A DNA stretch of 64,000 nucleotides, taken from the NCBI RefSeq assembly GCF_000092305.1, contig NC_014122.1:1165390-1229389 (forward strand), written 5' to 3'. Source of the stretch: Methanocaldococcus infernus ME. Lineage in GTDB: Archaea > AGJL01 > Methanococci > Methanococcales > Methanocaldococcaceae. Position 1 is the stretch's first letter; each line of letters starts with the position of its first letter. The position numbers and the translations under genes are program-made. The notes under the pieces are model-generated. The model was not told the origin of the DNA. It was given only the letters and a program-made list of their open reading frames with translations, and did no database searches. Positions 1-9,634 of the stretch are shown here, one piece after another.

Positions 1-29
1 ACTACCCTTAAAGTTAAAAAGGTGGAAGA

Positions 30-839
30 ATGAGCTTTATTTTTTGGCTAATTATTGGAGTTTTAGTTTTGTTCATTATTATTAAGAGTATAGTTATAGT
101 TAACCAATATGAAGGAGGTTTAATATTTAGGTTGGGTAAAGTGATAGGGAAGTTGAAGCCAGGGATAAATATTATAATCCCCTTCTTAGATGTGCCTGTT
201 AAGATAGATCTGAGAACAAGAGTTGTTAATGTTCCAGTTCAAGAAATGATTACTAAGGATAATGCTGTTGTTAAGGTAGATGCTATTGTTTACTATAGAG
301 TTATAGATGTTGAGAGAGCTATCTTAGAGGTTGAAGACTATGAATATGCAATAATAAACTTAGCTCAAACTACTCTAAGGGCTATTATAGGAAGCTTAGA
401 GTTAGATGAAGTTCTGAATAAGAGAGAGTATATAAACTCTAAGCTTTTAGAGGTTTTAGATAGGGAAACTAACCAATGGGGAGTTAGAGTTGAAAAGGTT
501 GAGGTTAAAGAGATAGACCCTCCACAGGATATAAAAGAGGCAATGGCTCAGCAGATGAAGGCTGAGAGGTTAAAGAGAGCTGCTATCTTAGAGGCTGAGG
601 GAGAGAAGCAGGCAAGAATTTTAAAGGCTCAGGGGATAGCTGAGAGTTATAGAATAGAGGCTGAAGGGCAAGCTAAGGCTATACAGATAGTAGCTGAAGC
701 TGCAAGACAGTACTTTAAAGATGAGGCTCAACTGTATAAAGCCTTGGAAGTTACAAACAATGTTTTAAAAGACAACTCTAAGTATATTATAAGTGAGAAC
801 ATCTTAGACTTTGCCAAGAGGTTTATAAAGAAAGATTAG
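30..839 (+). CDS. Stomatin/prohibitin-like SPFH (band 7) membrane protein
   Basis: 269 aa. One N-terminal membrane segment (about residues 5-22) is followed by the SPFH/band 7 domain (about 25-180) and an Ala/Glu/Lys-rich coiled-coil region (about 165-225). That is the usual stomatin order and length. Proteins of this family form oligomeric rings on the membrane and often work with an NfeD-type protease partner. No nfeD is visible because the window starts here. The start has a GGTGG ribosome site seven bases upstream. The 3' end converges on and overlaps the DRG GTPase gene by four bases. The family call is firm; the cellular role is not. Confidence 0.9.
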   Translation: MSFIFWLIIGVLVLFIIIKSIVIVNQYEGGLIFRLGKVIGKLKPGINIIIPFLDVPVKIDLRTRVVNVPVQEMITKDNAVVKVDAIVYYRVIDVERAILEVEDYEYAIINLAQTTLRAIIGSLELDEVLNKREYINSKLLEVLDRETNQWGVRVEKVEVKEIDPPQDIKEAMAQQMKAERLKRAAILEAEGEKQARILKAQGIAESYRIEAEGQAKAIQIVAEAARQYFKDEAQLYKALEVTNNVLKDNSKYIISENILDFAKRFIKKD

Positions 840-1942
840 CTTCTCTTAATCACTATTGTTAAGATGTCTTCATCCTCTAACTTATGATCTAAACCAACCC
901 TTTGCCCAGGATACTTAACAGATTTTCCCCAGACTAAGGCATATCTGAAGTTTTTAACAAAATCTCTATGAAGCTTTTCACAGACATCTTTAACTGTTGC
1001 TCCCTTCCTCATAATTAGAGGTTCATCAAAGTCAGGCTTTTTACCCTGTGGCTTTAAATAAATTTTTATAAATCCTAACTTGTTGTATATTTTCTCCTTT
1101 AGTAGATCTAAGTTAATCTCTTTGTTTCCTGAGACTAAGACATAATCTTTCCCAAACTCTTTTAACCTCTCTTCAATATACTTTAAATATTCTTCATCAG
1201 CCAAGTCTATTTTATTAACAACCACTAAAGAGGGAATATAAACTCTATTCCCAGCAACAACATCTATAAATTGCTCTACACTTATATCCTCTCTTATTAC
1301 AACATCAGCATTGTGAATTCTATACTCATTAAGTATAGCTTCAATTGTATCCTTGTCTATCTTTGTTAAGGGCACAGTAGAAGTTACATTTATCCCTCCT
1401 CTATCCTTAACCTTAATCTTCACATCTGGAGGCTTCTGATCAAGTCTAATCCCAACATTGTAAAGCTCTCTTTCAATTACAGGAAGATGCTCTAAGGTGT
1501 AGATGTCAACAGTTAATAGTATTAGGTCAGCACTTCTTACAGCTGATAAAACCTCTGTTCCTCTTCCCTTTCCTGAAGAGGCTCCAACAATAATACCAGG
1601 AGCATCTAACAATTGAATCTTAGCCCCTTTATATTCTAAAACTCCTGGAACTATAGTTAAAGTTGTGAAAGCATAGGCTCCAACTTCAGAGTTGGCATTG
1701 GTTAACTTGTTTAATAGAGTGGATTTACCAACTGAAGGAAAACCAACAAATGCAGCTGTGGCATCCCCACTCTTCTTTACAGCATACCCCTTTCCTCCTC
1801 CACCTCCAGATCTACTTTGAGCCTTCTCTCTCAGTTTGGCAAGCTTAGCCTTTAGCCTTGCTATGTGTTTCTGAGTAGCCTTATTATATGGAGTTTTCTT
1901 TAACTCCTCTTCAATTCTCCTAATTTCCTCAGCAATGTCCAT
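836..1942 (-). CDS. DRG-family (Obg-like) GTPase
   Basis: 368 aa from the preferred start. An N-terminal helical region holding the family-typical run [18 protein letters not shown] is followed by a G domain with Walker A GFPSVGKS (about residue 67), DAPG (about 113) and NKID, and by a C-terminal TGS domain. This is the archaeal form of eukaryotic DRG1/2, thought to act at the ribosome. A longer reading frame starts at 1984 and would overlap fdhD by 23 bases. I prefer ATG 1942 because it has GGTGAG eight bases upstream and begins where the family usually begins. Confidence 0.92.
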   Translation of the reverse strand: MDIAEEIRRIEEELKKTPYNKATQKHIARLKAKLAKLREKAQSRSGGGGGKGYAVKKSGDATAAFVGFPSVGKSTLLNKLTNANSEVGAYAFTTLTIVPGVLEYKGAKIQLLDAPGIIVGASSGKGRGTEVLSAVRSADLILLTVDIYTLEHLPVIERELYNVGIRLDQKPPDVKIKVKDRGGINVTSTVPLTKIDKDTIEAILNEYRIHNADVVIREDISVEQFIDVVAGNRVYIPSLVVVNKIDLADEEYLKYIEERLKEFGKDYVLVSGNKEINLDLLKEKIYNKLGFIKIYLKPQGKKPDFDEPLIMRKGATVKDVCEKLHRDFVKNFRYALVWGKSVKYPGQRVGLDHKLEDEDILTIVIKRS

Positions 1943-1961
1943 GTAAGACTCACCAAATTTT

Positions 1962-2594
1962 TTAATATACTGTAGCTTTTCCATCCTTAACCTTAATTAA
2001 AGCTATCCCTTCCCTCTTAGCAAGCTCTATAGCCTTATCTGTTGCTGTTGCTTTAGATATTATAACATTTATATTAGCATTTACAGCCTTCCTTACAATT
2101 TCATAGGGAATTCTTCCACTGTATCTTAAAATTAAATTATCAAAATTTTTATTATTTAGGATACAAAAGCCTATAGCTTTATCAACTGCATTATGCCTAC
2201 TTATATCCTCAAAAAAGCATATTATTTCCTCTCCCTCAAAAATAGAAGCCCAGTGAAAGCCTGAAGTTAGCTTCCAATATTTATAGTCAAGTTCTAAGCT
2301 ACCAATCTTTTTAATTAAATTGATGTCTAAGTTTAAATTTCCTTTTTTCCTCTCTTTCTTCTCATAACTTCCATAGACATAAATATTCTTTTCTTCAATT
2401 TCAATAGCCTCAATATTGGTTAGATAACCCTCAGAAACTGAAAAGCCAGCTGAAAATTCTTTAAGATTTGAGGGAGAAATAGAATGAGAGCTTAAAATTA
2501 ACCTATCATTTATATGTAAGTTATAGAACTCTTCAACTGGAACATATATATATTCTTCCTTACCATCAATCTTTACCTTCACCCTCTTGATCAT
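1962..2594 (-). CDS. fdhD: FdhD-like sulfurtransferase for formate dehydrogenase
   Basis: 210 aa. The family motifs SGFHWASIF, SRHNAVDKAIG, GRIPYEIV and AIELAKREGIALI occur in the expected order. FdhD transfers sulfur to the molybdenum/tungsten cofactor of formate dehydrogenase. The protein is shorter than bacterial FdhD, and the stretch that normally holds the sulfur-carrying Cys-x-x-Cys has no cysteine. Its first 29 bases overlap the end of the polyferredoxin gene, so it is probably translated as the tail of the eha/polyferredoxin operon. The family assignment is good; catalysis by the usual cysteine route is doubtful. Confidence 0.82.
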   Translation of the reverse strand: MIKRVKVKIDGKEEYIYVPVEEFYNLHINDRLILSSHSISPSNLKEFSAGFSVSEGYLTNIEAIEIEEKNIYVYGSYEKKERKKGNLNLDINLIKKIGSLELDYKYWKLTSGFHWASIFEGEEIICFFEDISRHNAVDKAIGFCILNNKNFDNLILRYSGRIPYEIVRKAVNANINVIISKATATDKAIELAKREGIALIKVKDGKATVY

Positions 2595-3324
2595 AGCTAA
2601 TCATCTTTATAGCCTTTGTTGGGCAAACCTCTTCACAGATCCTACAGAGGACACACTTATCATTATCTATCTCAACAACTCCCCCTATGTCATAAATACA
2701 ATCTATAGGACATTCTTCAACACAAACCATACAGCCAACACAAAGCTCTTTATCAACTTCCATATGTCCCTCTTTATAAATATTTCCTAATTCTCTCTCA
2801 ACCTTAACAGCCTTCTTAGGACACTGTTCTTCACAGGCTCCACAGCCAATACAAAGATCTAAGTTAACAGAAAAGCTTTTTTTCCTAACAACCTTTATAG
2901 CCTTTGTTGGGCAAACCATTGCACAGATTCCACACTTTCCACATTTCTCATCATTGAAAATATAATTTTTTAACCTAATTTTTCTCTTCATCACTTCTTT
3001 TTTATTGATTGAGAGAACTATCTTACTATCTTTTATATTTACATCTCCCTCTATCACAAAGATGGCATCAACTGGACAAGTTTTAGCACAGATCTCACAC
3101 TTAATACAGTTATCCTTTATCTTCACAGCTCTCTTAACCTTTGCTCTCTCTATAGCATCAACAGGACACTCTTTATAGCATAGGTTACATTTGCAACAGA
3201 TACTTTCATTAACATAAATTAACTTTCCCCTAATCTCAGAGAGATGGTTAGCTATATGCTTCAATAACTCTTCATCCTCATCCATGTCTTCAAAAATTTC
3301 TTTTAAATCTTTAACTATCTCCAT
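2566..3324 (-). CDS. Polyferredoxin with six [4Fe-4S] motifs
   Basis: 252 aa with six Cys-x2-Cys-x2-Cys-x3-Cys motifs (starting CCKCNLC, CIKCEIC, CGKCGIC, CIGCGAC, CVGCMVC and CVLCRIC), nearly all followed by Pro. It is a soluble electron carrier expected to link the hydrogenase to ferredoxin-dependent enzymes. It lies directly after the four-motif polyferredoxin and overlaps fdhD by 29 bases. Eha operons are known to end with polyferredoxin genes (EhaP, EhaQ). I do not assign one letter because the motif numbers here (8, 4, 6) do not match the described 6 and 10. Confidence 0.88.
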   Translation of the reverse strand: MEIVKDLKEIFEDMDEDEELLKHIANHLSEIRGKLIYVNESICCKCNLCYKECPVDAIERAKVKRAVKIKDNCIKCEICAKTCPVDAIFVIEGDVNIKDSKIVLSINKKEVMKRKIRLKNYIFNDEKCGKCGICAMVCPTKAIKVVRKKSFSVNLDLCIGCGACEEQCPKKAVKVERELGNIYKEGHMEVDKELCVGCMVCVEECPIDCIYDIGGVVEIDNDKCVLCRICEEVCPTKAIKMISYDQEGEGKD

Positions 3325-3837
3325 TTAGACCCCTTTTAGATATATTGCCTTTGTAGGACATATCTCTTCACATTTTCCACAAAGTTCACATTTCTTCTTA
3401 TCAATAACTATCTTATCCTTAAATTTATTTTCTTCAATGCTCATAGCTCCAAATATACAATTTTTTACACAAATTAGGCAGGAAATACATTTCCTATAGT
3501 TATAGAAGATGTCTACATATTTCTTAATTTCCCTCTCCTTAACCACTCCATCTTCTAAGTATCTAACCTTCCTTACCAACTTTATAGCCTTTGTTGGGCA
3601 AACTTTAACACATCTTCCACAGAACATACACTTCTCTTTATTAATTTCAACACTCTCCTCTCCATCAAAAATACAGTTTGCTGGACAAACCTCTTTACAG
3701 AGGTTACAGAGGACACACCTATCTTTAATAACATAGATATCTCTAACATTTACCTCTAAGATTACAAAGTTTTTTAGCAAATTCAGACATTTCTCCTTGT
3801 AAGAGATTTTCAAGTCTTTCAATGAGATCATCCTCAA
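3325..3837 (-). CDS. Polyferredoxin with four [4Fe-4S] motifs
   Basis: 170 aa with four four-cysteine motifs (CVLCNLC, CMFCGRC, CISCLIC, CELCGKC). The longest reading frame overlaps the upstream polyferredoxin gene by 95 bases, which is unusually long, so the true start may be further in. The TTG at residue 20 (about 3780) would shorten the overlap, but no strong ribosome site settles it. All cysteine motifs lie after residue 40 and are kept in either case. It sits between two other polyferredoxins in one operon and probably serves the same electron path. Confidence 0.85.
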   Translation of the reverse strand: MRMISLKDLKISYKEKCLNLLKNFVILEVNVRDIYVIKDRCVLCNLCKEVCPANCIFDGEESVEINKEKCMFCGRCVKVCPTKAIKLVRKVRYLEDGVVKEREIKKYVDIFYNYRKCISCLICVKNCIFGAMSIEENKFKDKIVIDKKKCELCGKCEEICPTKAIYLKGV

Positions 3838-4840
3838 TTGTTCTTATTTTTGCCATCTTCTTGGCTTCATCAATATTAACCAACTTTATAGTATCTACTG
3901 GACACTCCCTCTCACATAAGCCACAGACAATACACTTATCTGGTAAAATATAGGGAAGCTTAGTTTTCTTACTTATGGTAATGGCTCCAAACTTACAAAC
4001 TTTATAACAGGCTCTGCAACCTATACAATCTTCTTCCAAGACAACATAGCACTTAACCTTCTCCTTAGCTATAGGCTCTTTTCTAACCCTAATAGCTGTG
4101 GTTGGGCAAACCTCTAAGCAGTAGAAGCAGTTTAAGCAACTAATTATTTCTCCCTTCTCAATATCTATCTCACCAGGACAAACTTCAACACAGTTTAGGC
4201 AAGCTATACATAGACTTTTAACAATATGCGGCTTTTCCACTTTTTCCTCATAGGTTAGCTTATTAAACTCTTTTAATATTTTTAGTCTGAAAGCCCTATC
4301 AAATTTTTCATTCATCTCCTCTTCAGTGAAGACAACAATAGCATTTTTCAATGGGCAGACTTCTAAGCATCTCTTGCAAGTTATACATCTTTCAACATCT
4401 ATTTTATAGGCTTTCTCAGTTTTATGTATTACACCTATAGGGCAAGCTCTTTCACACTTCCCACAGTTTGCACAAACCTCTTCATCTATCTGTAGATAGT
4501 GAAACTTAGGAACTGAAAAGGGTTGTCCTTCAACACTAACTCTATGCTTATCCAACTCTAAAACTCCTGTTGGACAAACTTCAACACAGTTTAGACAAGC
4601 TATACAGGAATCTACTTCAATATTTGGAATCTTTTTCTCCCTCTCTACCATCTCTATAGCCTTTGCTGGACAACTCTCTTTACAGGCTTCACAACTTATA
4701 CACTTTTCAGGATACTTTACAATAGGAGGAACCTTTCTAAATCTTGGCTTATCTTCATAATCCTCTTTTTTTGTTTTAGCATCCAAAACTCTTTTTATCC
4801 TCTTAACAATCTCATAAATGTAGAAGATGGAAGAGGCCAT
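3743..4840 (-). CDS. Polyferredoxin with eight [4Fe-4S] motifs, Eha-linked
   Basis: 365 aa. I count eight four-cysteine ferredoxin motifs (CISCEAC, CIACLNC, CANCGKC, CITCKRC, CIACLNC, CLNCFYC, CIGCRAC, CIVCGLC). Two motifs share the same CIACLNCVEVCP wording, pointing to internal duplication. The gene follows ehaO by two bases, the position of EhaP/EhaQ in Methanothermobacter eha operons. It should carry electrons from the hydrogenase small subunit toward ferredoxin. The N-terminus is short and hydrophobic to amphipathic and could dock on the membrane complex. Function is firm as a class; the Eha letter is not assigned. Confidence 0.88.
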   Translation of the reverse strand: MASSIFYIYEIVKRIKRVLDAKTKKEDYEDKPRFRKVPPIVKYPEKCISCEACKESCPAKAIEMVEREKKIPNIEVDSCIACLNCVEVCPTGVLELDKHRVSVEGQPFSVPKFHYLQIDEEVCANCGKCERACPIGVIHKTEKAYKIDVERCITCKRCLEVCPLKNAIVVFTEEEMNEKFDRAFRLKILKEFNKLTYEEKVEKPHIVKSLCIACLNCVEVCPGEIDIEKGEIISCLNCFYCLEVCPTTAIRVRKEPIAKEKVKCYVVLEEDCIGCRACYKVCKFGAITISKKTKLPYILPDKCIVCGLCERECPVDTIKLVNIDEAKKMAKIRTIEDDLIERLENLLQGEMSEFAKKLCNLRGKC

Positions 4841-4842
4841 AG

Positions 4843-5964
4843 TTATCTCCTATACTGGTAGATTTTCCCATCCTTAACTATATAAATAGCTCTTTCAGCA
4901 CAGGCTACACAGGGGTCGGTTGTTACATAGGTAGCTACAGCGTCAGCTACAGTTGGACAGGTCTTAATCATATACTTATAGCTCTCAAAGTTCATCACTG
5001 AGGGAGTTCTAATATTGATTTTCTTAACAATTCCTCCAGAGGTTATAGCCATTTGGTAAAGTACTTCCCCTCTATGAGCTTCATTTCTAACCTCTCCCTC
5101 TCCAGCCTTAATTTCAGCTCTAACTCTATAGTCTCCAGAGCATTCTAAATAATGCTCTAAAGCCTTCTCAACCAATCTTATACTCTCAAGTATCTCCTCA
5201 AATCTAACCATGGTTCTTGCAAAGTTGTCTCCTTCCTTCCTCCACTTAACTTTAAATTTAAGCTCTTTGTAAATCTTCTTCCTTAATCTCCAATCACTCT
5301 CAGGTAAGCCAGAGGCTCTTGCTATTGGCCCAACAGCTCTGGTTTTCATAATATCTTTATATTTTAGAACTCCAATTCCCTTACTTCTCAAACCCACTAA
5401 AGGAGCCTTTTCAAAGGCATTCATAACATTTTCAACATCTTCCTTTATACTATTAATTTTGTCAATAATTTCCTCAGCCATCTCTTTAGTTATGTCCTTT
5501 CTAACCCCCCCAATAACATTAAAGGATAAGTTAATCCTATTCCCAGTAATTAGCTCAAATAAATCCATAATTGGCTCTCTAATATTCAATAGCCATAAAC
5601 CAAGAGTTTCATGCTCTATAGCTAAGCAGTATGTAGAGATGGCTAAGAGATGGCTATGTATCCTCTCTAACTCATAGATTACTACTCTTAAATATTTAGC
5701 CTTATCTGGCACTTCTATCTTAGAAATTTTTTCCACACACTGGGCAAAGGTGTGAGTGTGAACATTTGAGCAAATTCCACAGACCCTTTCAGCAAGATGG
5801 ATAGCTTTATGACAGTGCTTTCCTTCCATAATTTTCTCTATTCCTCTATGAGCATAACCCATCTCTAACTCTACATCTACAGGCCTCTCTCCTTCAAGGA
5901 CAAGTTTAATTCTCATTGGCTCTTTTAAGGCTGGATGTATTGGACCTATTGGGATTGTAGGCAT
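4843..5964 (-). CDS. ehaO: Eha energy-converting [NiFe] hydrogenase, large (catalytic) subunit
   Basis: 373 aa. The four nickel ligands are present as RVCGIC (C62, C65) and DPCVAC (C352, C355), so the NiFe centre should be functional. The protein resembles group 4 (Ech/Nuo 49 kDa-like) hydrogenase large subunits. Fifteen residues follow Arg358 of the DPCxxCxxR motif, a possible C-terminal peptide. It overlaps the small-subunit gene by 19 bases. Eha uses ion-motive force to make low-potential ferredoxin from H2, replenishing intermediates for the first step of methanogenesis. The gene order identifies Eha rather than Ehb. Confidence 0.93.
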   Translation of the reverse strand: MPTIPIGPIHPALKEPMRIKLVLEGERPVDVELEMGYAHRGIEKIMEGKHCHKAIHLAERVCGICSNVHTHTFAQCVEKISKIEVPDKAKYLRVVIYELERIHSHLLAISTYCLAIEHETLGLWLLNIREPIMDLFELITGNRINLSFNVIGGVRKDITKEMAEEIIDKINSIKEDVENVMNAFEKAPLVGLRSKGIGVLKYKDIMKTRAVGPIARASGLPESDWRLRKKIYKELKFKVKWRKEGDNFARTMVRFEEILESIRLVEKALEHYLECSGDYRVRAEIKAGEGEVRNEAHRGEVLYQMAITSGGIVKKINIRTPSVMNFESYKYMIKTCPTVADAVATYVTTDPCVACAERAIYIVKDGKIYQYRR

Positions 5965-6386
5965 TTTTTCTCCCTTTCAGCTATTAGTTTTGGAGCCACC
6001 TTTAAGATAGCTTTAATAATCTCAGCTGGCTTTGGAGGACAGCCAGGAACTTTGGCATCAACTGGCAGGATATTTAAAACCCCTTTACAAGTATGTCCTT
6101 CCTTAAAGATCCCTCCACTTAAGGCACAGGCTCCAAGGGCTATAACAATCTTAGGCTCAGGAACTTTCTCATAGAGCTCTTTAATTCTCTCCTTCCACTG
6201 TAGGGTTACTGGACCACTCACCACTAAGATATCAGCTTCCCTTGGATTGTTGTGGAAATATATCCCATACTGTTCCAAATCATACCTTGGGGCTAAGCAG
6301 GAGAGAACTTCAACATCACAGCCATTACAGCCACCAGTGTTAATTAGGCAGAGATGTAAAGACCTCTTTCTAAAGAAGGTTTTCAT
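5946..6386 (-). CDS. ehaN: Eha hydrogenase small (NuoB-like) subunit
   Basis: 146 aa. The proximal [4Fe-4S] cluster ligands typical of NuoB/small subunits are visible: C20 and C23 (GGCNGC), C87 (GACALSGG) and C116 (VPGCPPKP). It passes electrons between the NiFe site of EhaO and the polyferredoxins. ATGA overlap with ehaM upstream and a 19-base overlap with ehaO downstream show tight translational coupling. Length and motifs match group 4 hydrogenase small subunits. Confidence 0.93.
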   Translation of the reverse strand: MKTFFRKRSLHLCLINTGGCNGCDVEVLSCLAPRYDLEQYGIYFHNNPREADILVVSGPVTLQWKERIKELYEKVPEPKIVIALGACALSGGIFKEGHTCKGVLNILPVDAKVPGCPPKPAEIIKAILKVAPKLIAEREKKCLQSQ

Positions 6387-6802
6387 TCTTTCCCCCTTAA
6401 AGCCTTTATAACCTTCTCTCTCCCCTCTTTTAAAGAGTCTTTATATGGAACTTTATAGAGGACAGTTTTCTCAACTACAAGCTTCCTTATCTTATCAGCT
6501 TCTTTCCTATCTATAAGGCTGAAGAAGTCTGAGAGCCAGCAGAGGCCAAGGTCTATATCTACTTTTCTTCCTAAGCATCCCATCTTAGCCTGTTCAGCAT
6601 AGGCATGTATCTCATAGCAGGAGCAAAAGTCATACTTCTCTAATATAATGTCAATAAGCTCTTCTAACTCAATTCCCAACTTCTTGGCCATTGGAATTAG
6701 AGCATCCTCTATTAGGTATCTGTTTAAGAAAATATTTCTTTTCTGTTTTTTTGAAAGCTCTTCATACTTTTTATCAAGCTCTTCAATCATAATAACACCC
6801 AA
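6383..6802 (-). CDS. ehaM: Eha subunit M, soluble DUF1959-type protein
   Basis: 139 aa, hydrophilic and mostly helical, with a few cysteines (CSCYEIH, GCLGRK, LCWLSDF). It lies between the membrane subunit EhaL and the small subunit EhaN, exactly the place of EhaM (DUF1959) in known eha operons. The function is unknown; it may be an assembly or structural subunit. The first ATG overlaps ehaL by 16 bases. The next in-frame ATG (about 6790) is an alternative start. Confidence 0.8.
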   Translation of the reverse strand: MGVIMIEELDKKYEELSKKQKRNIFLNRYLIEDALIPMAKKLGIELEELIDIILEKYDFCSCYEIHAYAEQAKMGCLGRKVDIDLGLCWLSDFFSLIDRKEADKIRKLVVEKTVLYKVPYKDSLKEGREKVIKALRGKE

Positions 6803-7065
6803 AGAGTAAAGGCTAAGGCTAAGCCTATGAGAAATTCAACTCTACCATATCCTGACCTCATCCCTAAGGGGAAGGCTAAGAGGAGAGAGCCAAGTGGTAA
6901 GTTAAAATTAACCACTATTCCCCCTAAAATTCCAAGGGCTAAGGCTAAGGGATCGACTCTTTTTATGTTGTATGGATAAGGATACTTTCTATAGCTATAT
7001 TCTAACCCTAAGAGATTCCCAATAACAAAGAGGATAAGTGAGATATCTAAAATTAAGAGATCCAT
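6787..7065 (-). CDS. ehaL: Eha membrane subunit L
   Basis: 92 aa, about three membrane segments, with a short polar loop ([19 protein letters not shown]). It is assigned by position between ehaK and ehaM in a cluster whose order matches ehaA to ehaO. It is a small integral subunit expected in the membrane arm of the ion-pumping hydrogenase. Sequence alone gives little more than its membrane nature. Confidence 0.75.
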   Translation of the reverse strand: MDLLILDISLILFVIGNLLGLEYSYRKYPYPYNIKRVDPLALALGILGGIVVNFNLPLGSLLLAFPLGMRSGYGRVEFLIGLALAFTLWVLL

Positions 7066-7066
7066 A

Positions 7067-7309
7067 CTAAGACACCCTTAAGATGTATAAGGCATAGGCA
7101 AAGAGGATAAGAACTATAAGCATGAAGTAAATTTCCAACTTCTCTAACAATTTTGCATATCTCCTATTTAATGAGAAAAATGAGAGTATGGCCATAGCTA
7201 ACCCTATAAAAATTAGTGGGAAAACATTAACTTGGTAGAGGGTAACAAGGATACAGTAAATAGTTCCTATTAAACAGGAGATTGAGAAGAAATAAACATA
7301 GAGCTTCAT
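7067..7309 (-). CDS. ehaK: Eha membrane subunit K
   Basis: 80 aa, about three hydrophobic segments with a basic loop (LNRRYAKLLEKLE). It lies six bases after ehaJ and one base before ehaL. It is assigned by gene order. Small membrane subunits of this kind are specific to Eha and have no assigned biochemical role. Confidence 0.72.
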   Translation of the reverse strand: MKLYVYFFSISCLIGTIYCILVTLYQVNVFPLIFIGLAMAILSFFSLNRRYAKLLEKLEIYFMLIVLILFAYALYILRVS

Positions 7310-7315
7310 AAGTAA

Positions 7316-8173
7316 TCACCATAATATTCTATGCAATAGATCTAAGAGAACAAGTGCTGCAAGAGTCATCTGTAGCATAACTGAATGGTGAGGGGCTAAG
7401 AGAGGGGTTAGGGAGTTAATGATAGCTAATATTATTGTTATTACAACCATAACCAAGAGAGTTAGAGGATAACTTAAAGCTATTGGGCCTAAGAAGATGG
7501 CTATGAAAAGCCAAAGTAGGACATAGTAAGCTATGGAATCAGCTATCATGATCATACTGTATAATAAACCAAAATGCTCAGTTAAGTAGCCACTAACTAT
7601 ATCCTTTCCCTTAACTATACCAAATGGGCTATATGGAGACTTTGAAATTAGTAAGATGAAGAAGGCTAAGGCACAGAGAGGGAGTTTAAAGAGAAGATAT
7701 CCATGAGCTAATTGATAATTGATAATGTCTCCAATATTTAGAGAGTTTGTTAATATGTATATTGTAGCAACCACTGCAAATAGAGGAACCTCTGCAGCTG
7801 CTGAGAAGACACTTCTAACCCCTCCCATCTTTCCATATGGAGAACCTGAGGATAAACCACAACCATGCTCAACTATCTTCTGTAAAACATAGATTCCCAT
7901 GATAATTAAAAGAGAGCCTTTTAGAACTTGAGAGATAATTAAAGCTGAGAGCCAGATAGCTATGTCAAGCCAAGCTACAAAGATGTAGAGAGGTTGAGCA
8001 GCTGTTATTGGGAAAGTGACTTCTTTAAAATAAAATTTAAATGTGTGGATTAAGTGCTGTATTATTGGAGGACCAGGTCTAAGTTGAAGCTTAGCCATCA
8101 CTTTCCTATGTAAACCTAACAATAAAGAGCCTACAAGAAATGCATGTAAGGTTAGTAGAAAGAGCTCAACCAT
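7316..8173 (-). CDS. ehaJ: Eha membrane subunit J (NuoH/HycD-like)
   Basis: 285 aa, about eight membrane segments. The conserved NuoH/HycD/EchB features are present: KLQLRPGPP near the N-terminus (about residues 30-38), the Gly/Ser-rich loop SSGSPYGKMGG, and the acidic stretch around VSGYLTEHFG. This subunit joins the hydrogenase module to the membrane arm and is central to coupling electron flow with ion movement. It is the best anchor for the Eha order because NuoH-like subunits occupy position J in Eha. Confidence 0.9.
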   Translation of the reverse strand: MVELFLLTLHAFLVGSLLLGLHRKVMAKLQLRPGPPIIQHLIHTFKFYFKEVTFPITAAQPLYIFVAWLDIAIWLSALIISQVLKGSLLIIMGIYVLQKIVEHGCGLSSGSPYGKMGGVRSVFSAAAEVPLFAVVATIYILTNSLNIGDIINYQLAHGYLLFKLPLCALAFFILLISKSPYSPFGIVKGKDIVSGYLTEHFGLLYSMIMIADSIAYYVLLWLFIAIFLGPIALSYPLTLLVMVVITIILAIINSLTPLLAPHHSVMLQMTLAALVLLDLLHRILW

Positions 8174-8174
8174 G

Positions 8175-8378
8175 CTAAAACCCTCTAAATGGAATTCTTC
8201 CTATCTTACTTCTTCTAACCTTTGGAATTAGGAAAGAGCCTATCCCAAAGATTAGGGAAGGGATTGAAATGATGTAAAGAGAGTACTCTAAAAATTTATC
8301 TTCTGTGTAAAGCATCAAAATTAGTGAGAGAATGCCAACAATCAATGAGTAAAGTCCATATCTTCTAACTTCATCCAT
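8175..8378 (-). CDS. ehaI: Eha membrane subunit I
   Basis: 67 aa with two hydrophobic segments and a basic C-terminus (PKVRRSKIGRIPFRGF). It sits between ehaH and ehaJ with spacers of seven bases and one base, as expected for EhaI. It is assigned by position; small membrane subunit of the Eha complex. Confidence 0.7.
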   Translation of the reverse strand: MDEVRRYGLYSLIVGILSLILMLYTEDKFLEYSLYIISIPSLIFGIGSFLIPKVRRSKIGRIPFRGF

Positions 8379-8385
8379 ACTATCA

Positions 8386-9036
8386 CTAACTTAGGTGTAT
8401 TAGAATATCAACAGTCCTTATAATAACCAAGAGTGAGGAGAGGTGAATCATCAATATATAAGGAGACCCTGGAGCTCTAAACATCTCTGCCTTTGCAGCA
8501 TAGAATGGAGCTATTCCAACCTCTCCAGCCATTCCAATGGCAAATAATGATTTTTCAAAGATTAAGTCATAGGACTTTTTACTTAACTCCAATAAAGAAA
8601 GTGTTCCAGCCTTAGCCAATACTAAAGAATCTGAGGCAAAGAGGGGAAGAGAGGCTATGATAGCAACTAACCCATAGTTAAAGGCTGCATTTAAAACCCA
8701 ATCTCTTTTAACGGCAGAAACAATTCCAATATTTGATATTCCAATGAGAACTAAAAATAAGGTGTAGTCAAAGAGATCATAGGTTATCATAGCTCCAGCG
8801 GTGGCGAGACCACAGAAGATAGCCATCAATCTCCTTATCTTCATCTCTTCCAAGCTAACCTCTATTAACTTGTCTCCACTAAACTTATTAGCCTCTAACT
8901 GCTTCTCAGGCTTGGTTAAATAAACTATGATGGTAAAGACTAAGGCAATAACAAACCCAACAGTTGAGAATGGAGAGAAATAAAAAATTATGTCTCCAAA
9001 TGGCACTATCATCCTATTTCTCCTCCGCAAGTCCAA
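8386..9036 (-). CDS. ehaH: Eha membrane subunit H (antiporter-like fragment)
   Basis: 216 aa, about six membrane segments, with lysines inside hydrophobic surroundings ([19 protein letters not shown]) as in NuoL/M/N and Mrp antiporter-like subunits, and [15 protein letters not shown], which resembles the antiporter core. It overlaps ehaG by 23 bases. A later start (MIVPFGD, about residue 9) would remove most of the overlap. Probably part of the ion-translocating channel. Confidence 0.78.
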   Translation of the reverse strand: MDLRRRNRMIVPFGDIIFYFSPFSTVGFVIALVFTIIVYLTKPEKQLEANKFSGDKLIEVSLEEMKIRRLMAIFCGLATAGAMITYDLFDYTLFLVLIGISNIGIVSAVKRDWVLNAAFNYGLVAIIASLPLFASDSLVLAKAGTLSLLELSKKSYDLIFEKSLFAIGMAGEVGIAPFYAAKAEMFRAPGSPYILMIHLSSLLVIIRTVDILIHLS

Positions 9037-9634
9037 CTAAACCCATCTTTGATCCTACTTTAATAACTAACCCAATCCCAGCCATCAATAAGAAGGAGAG
9101 CCAATACTTTGGAAAGAGGAAGAAGCCAAGAAATCCTATAACCCAGCAAGCCCAAGCTATTCCTGATAAACCAGATAACCCTTCCCAGACAAACTTGTAG
9201 AGGTTGTCTAAGCTACATATATGCCTTCTTGAGAAGGCATAGAATAATAAGCCAGTAGCTATTAAGGCTCCTCCAGTAAAGCCAGTTAAGATAGAGCCAT
9301 AAACAATTAAAACTAAGGCTAAGAATTTAGGAGCTGTTCTTAAAACTTCCATATTTAGGCAGATATCTAAGCTCTTAGTTTTTTTCTTCTTTATCTGAGT
9401 TTTAACTAATAAGATTTCAGAAACTGCTAAAAGTTCAGCTAAGCCAACAACCAAACCTGGTAAGATTAGGGCTTCAGCTAAGTCGGTGCCAACAGCAGCT
9501 ATAATGACAAGCATGGCACACTCTACCAAGTCAGTTAAAATTAGTGAGTGTAGCTTATCATTTTGAAAGCTTATAGCCAACAAAGAGAGAATGCCAACAA
9601 CAAAGCCTATAAAGATTGTTAGGCTATACATCAC
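9014..9634 (-). CDS. ehaG: Eha membrane subunit G
   Basis: 206 aa, about six membrane segments interrupted by a Lys-rich cytoplasmic loop ([13 protein letters not shown]). The acidic pair in the first membrane region (TDLVECAML) recalls MrpC/NuoK-type subunits. It overlaps ehaF by 11 bases and ehaH by 23. It is assigned as EhaG by order and membrane character. Confidence 0.76.
   Translation of the reverse strand: MMYSLTIFIGFVVGILSLLAISFQNDKLHSLILTDLVECAMLVIIAAVGTDLAEALILPGLVVGLAELLAVSEILLVKTQIKKKKTKSLDICLNMEVLRTAPKFLALVLIVYGSILTGFTGGALIATGLLFYAFSRRHICSLDNLYKFVWEGLSGLSGIAWACWVIGFLGFFLFPKYWLSFLLMAGIGLVIKVGSKMGLVGLAEEK

Noticed and set aside
1-29. End of an upstream gene such as nfeD before the stomatin-like gene
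   Set aside because: Only 29 bases are visible with stops in view; nothing can be assigned.
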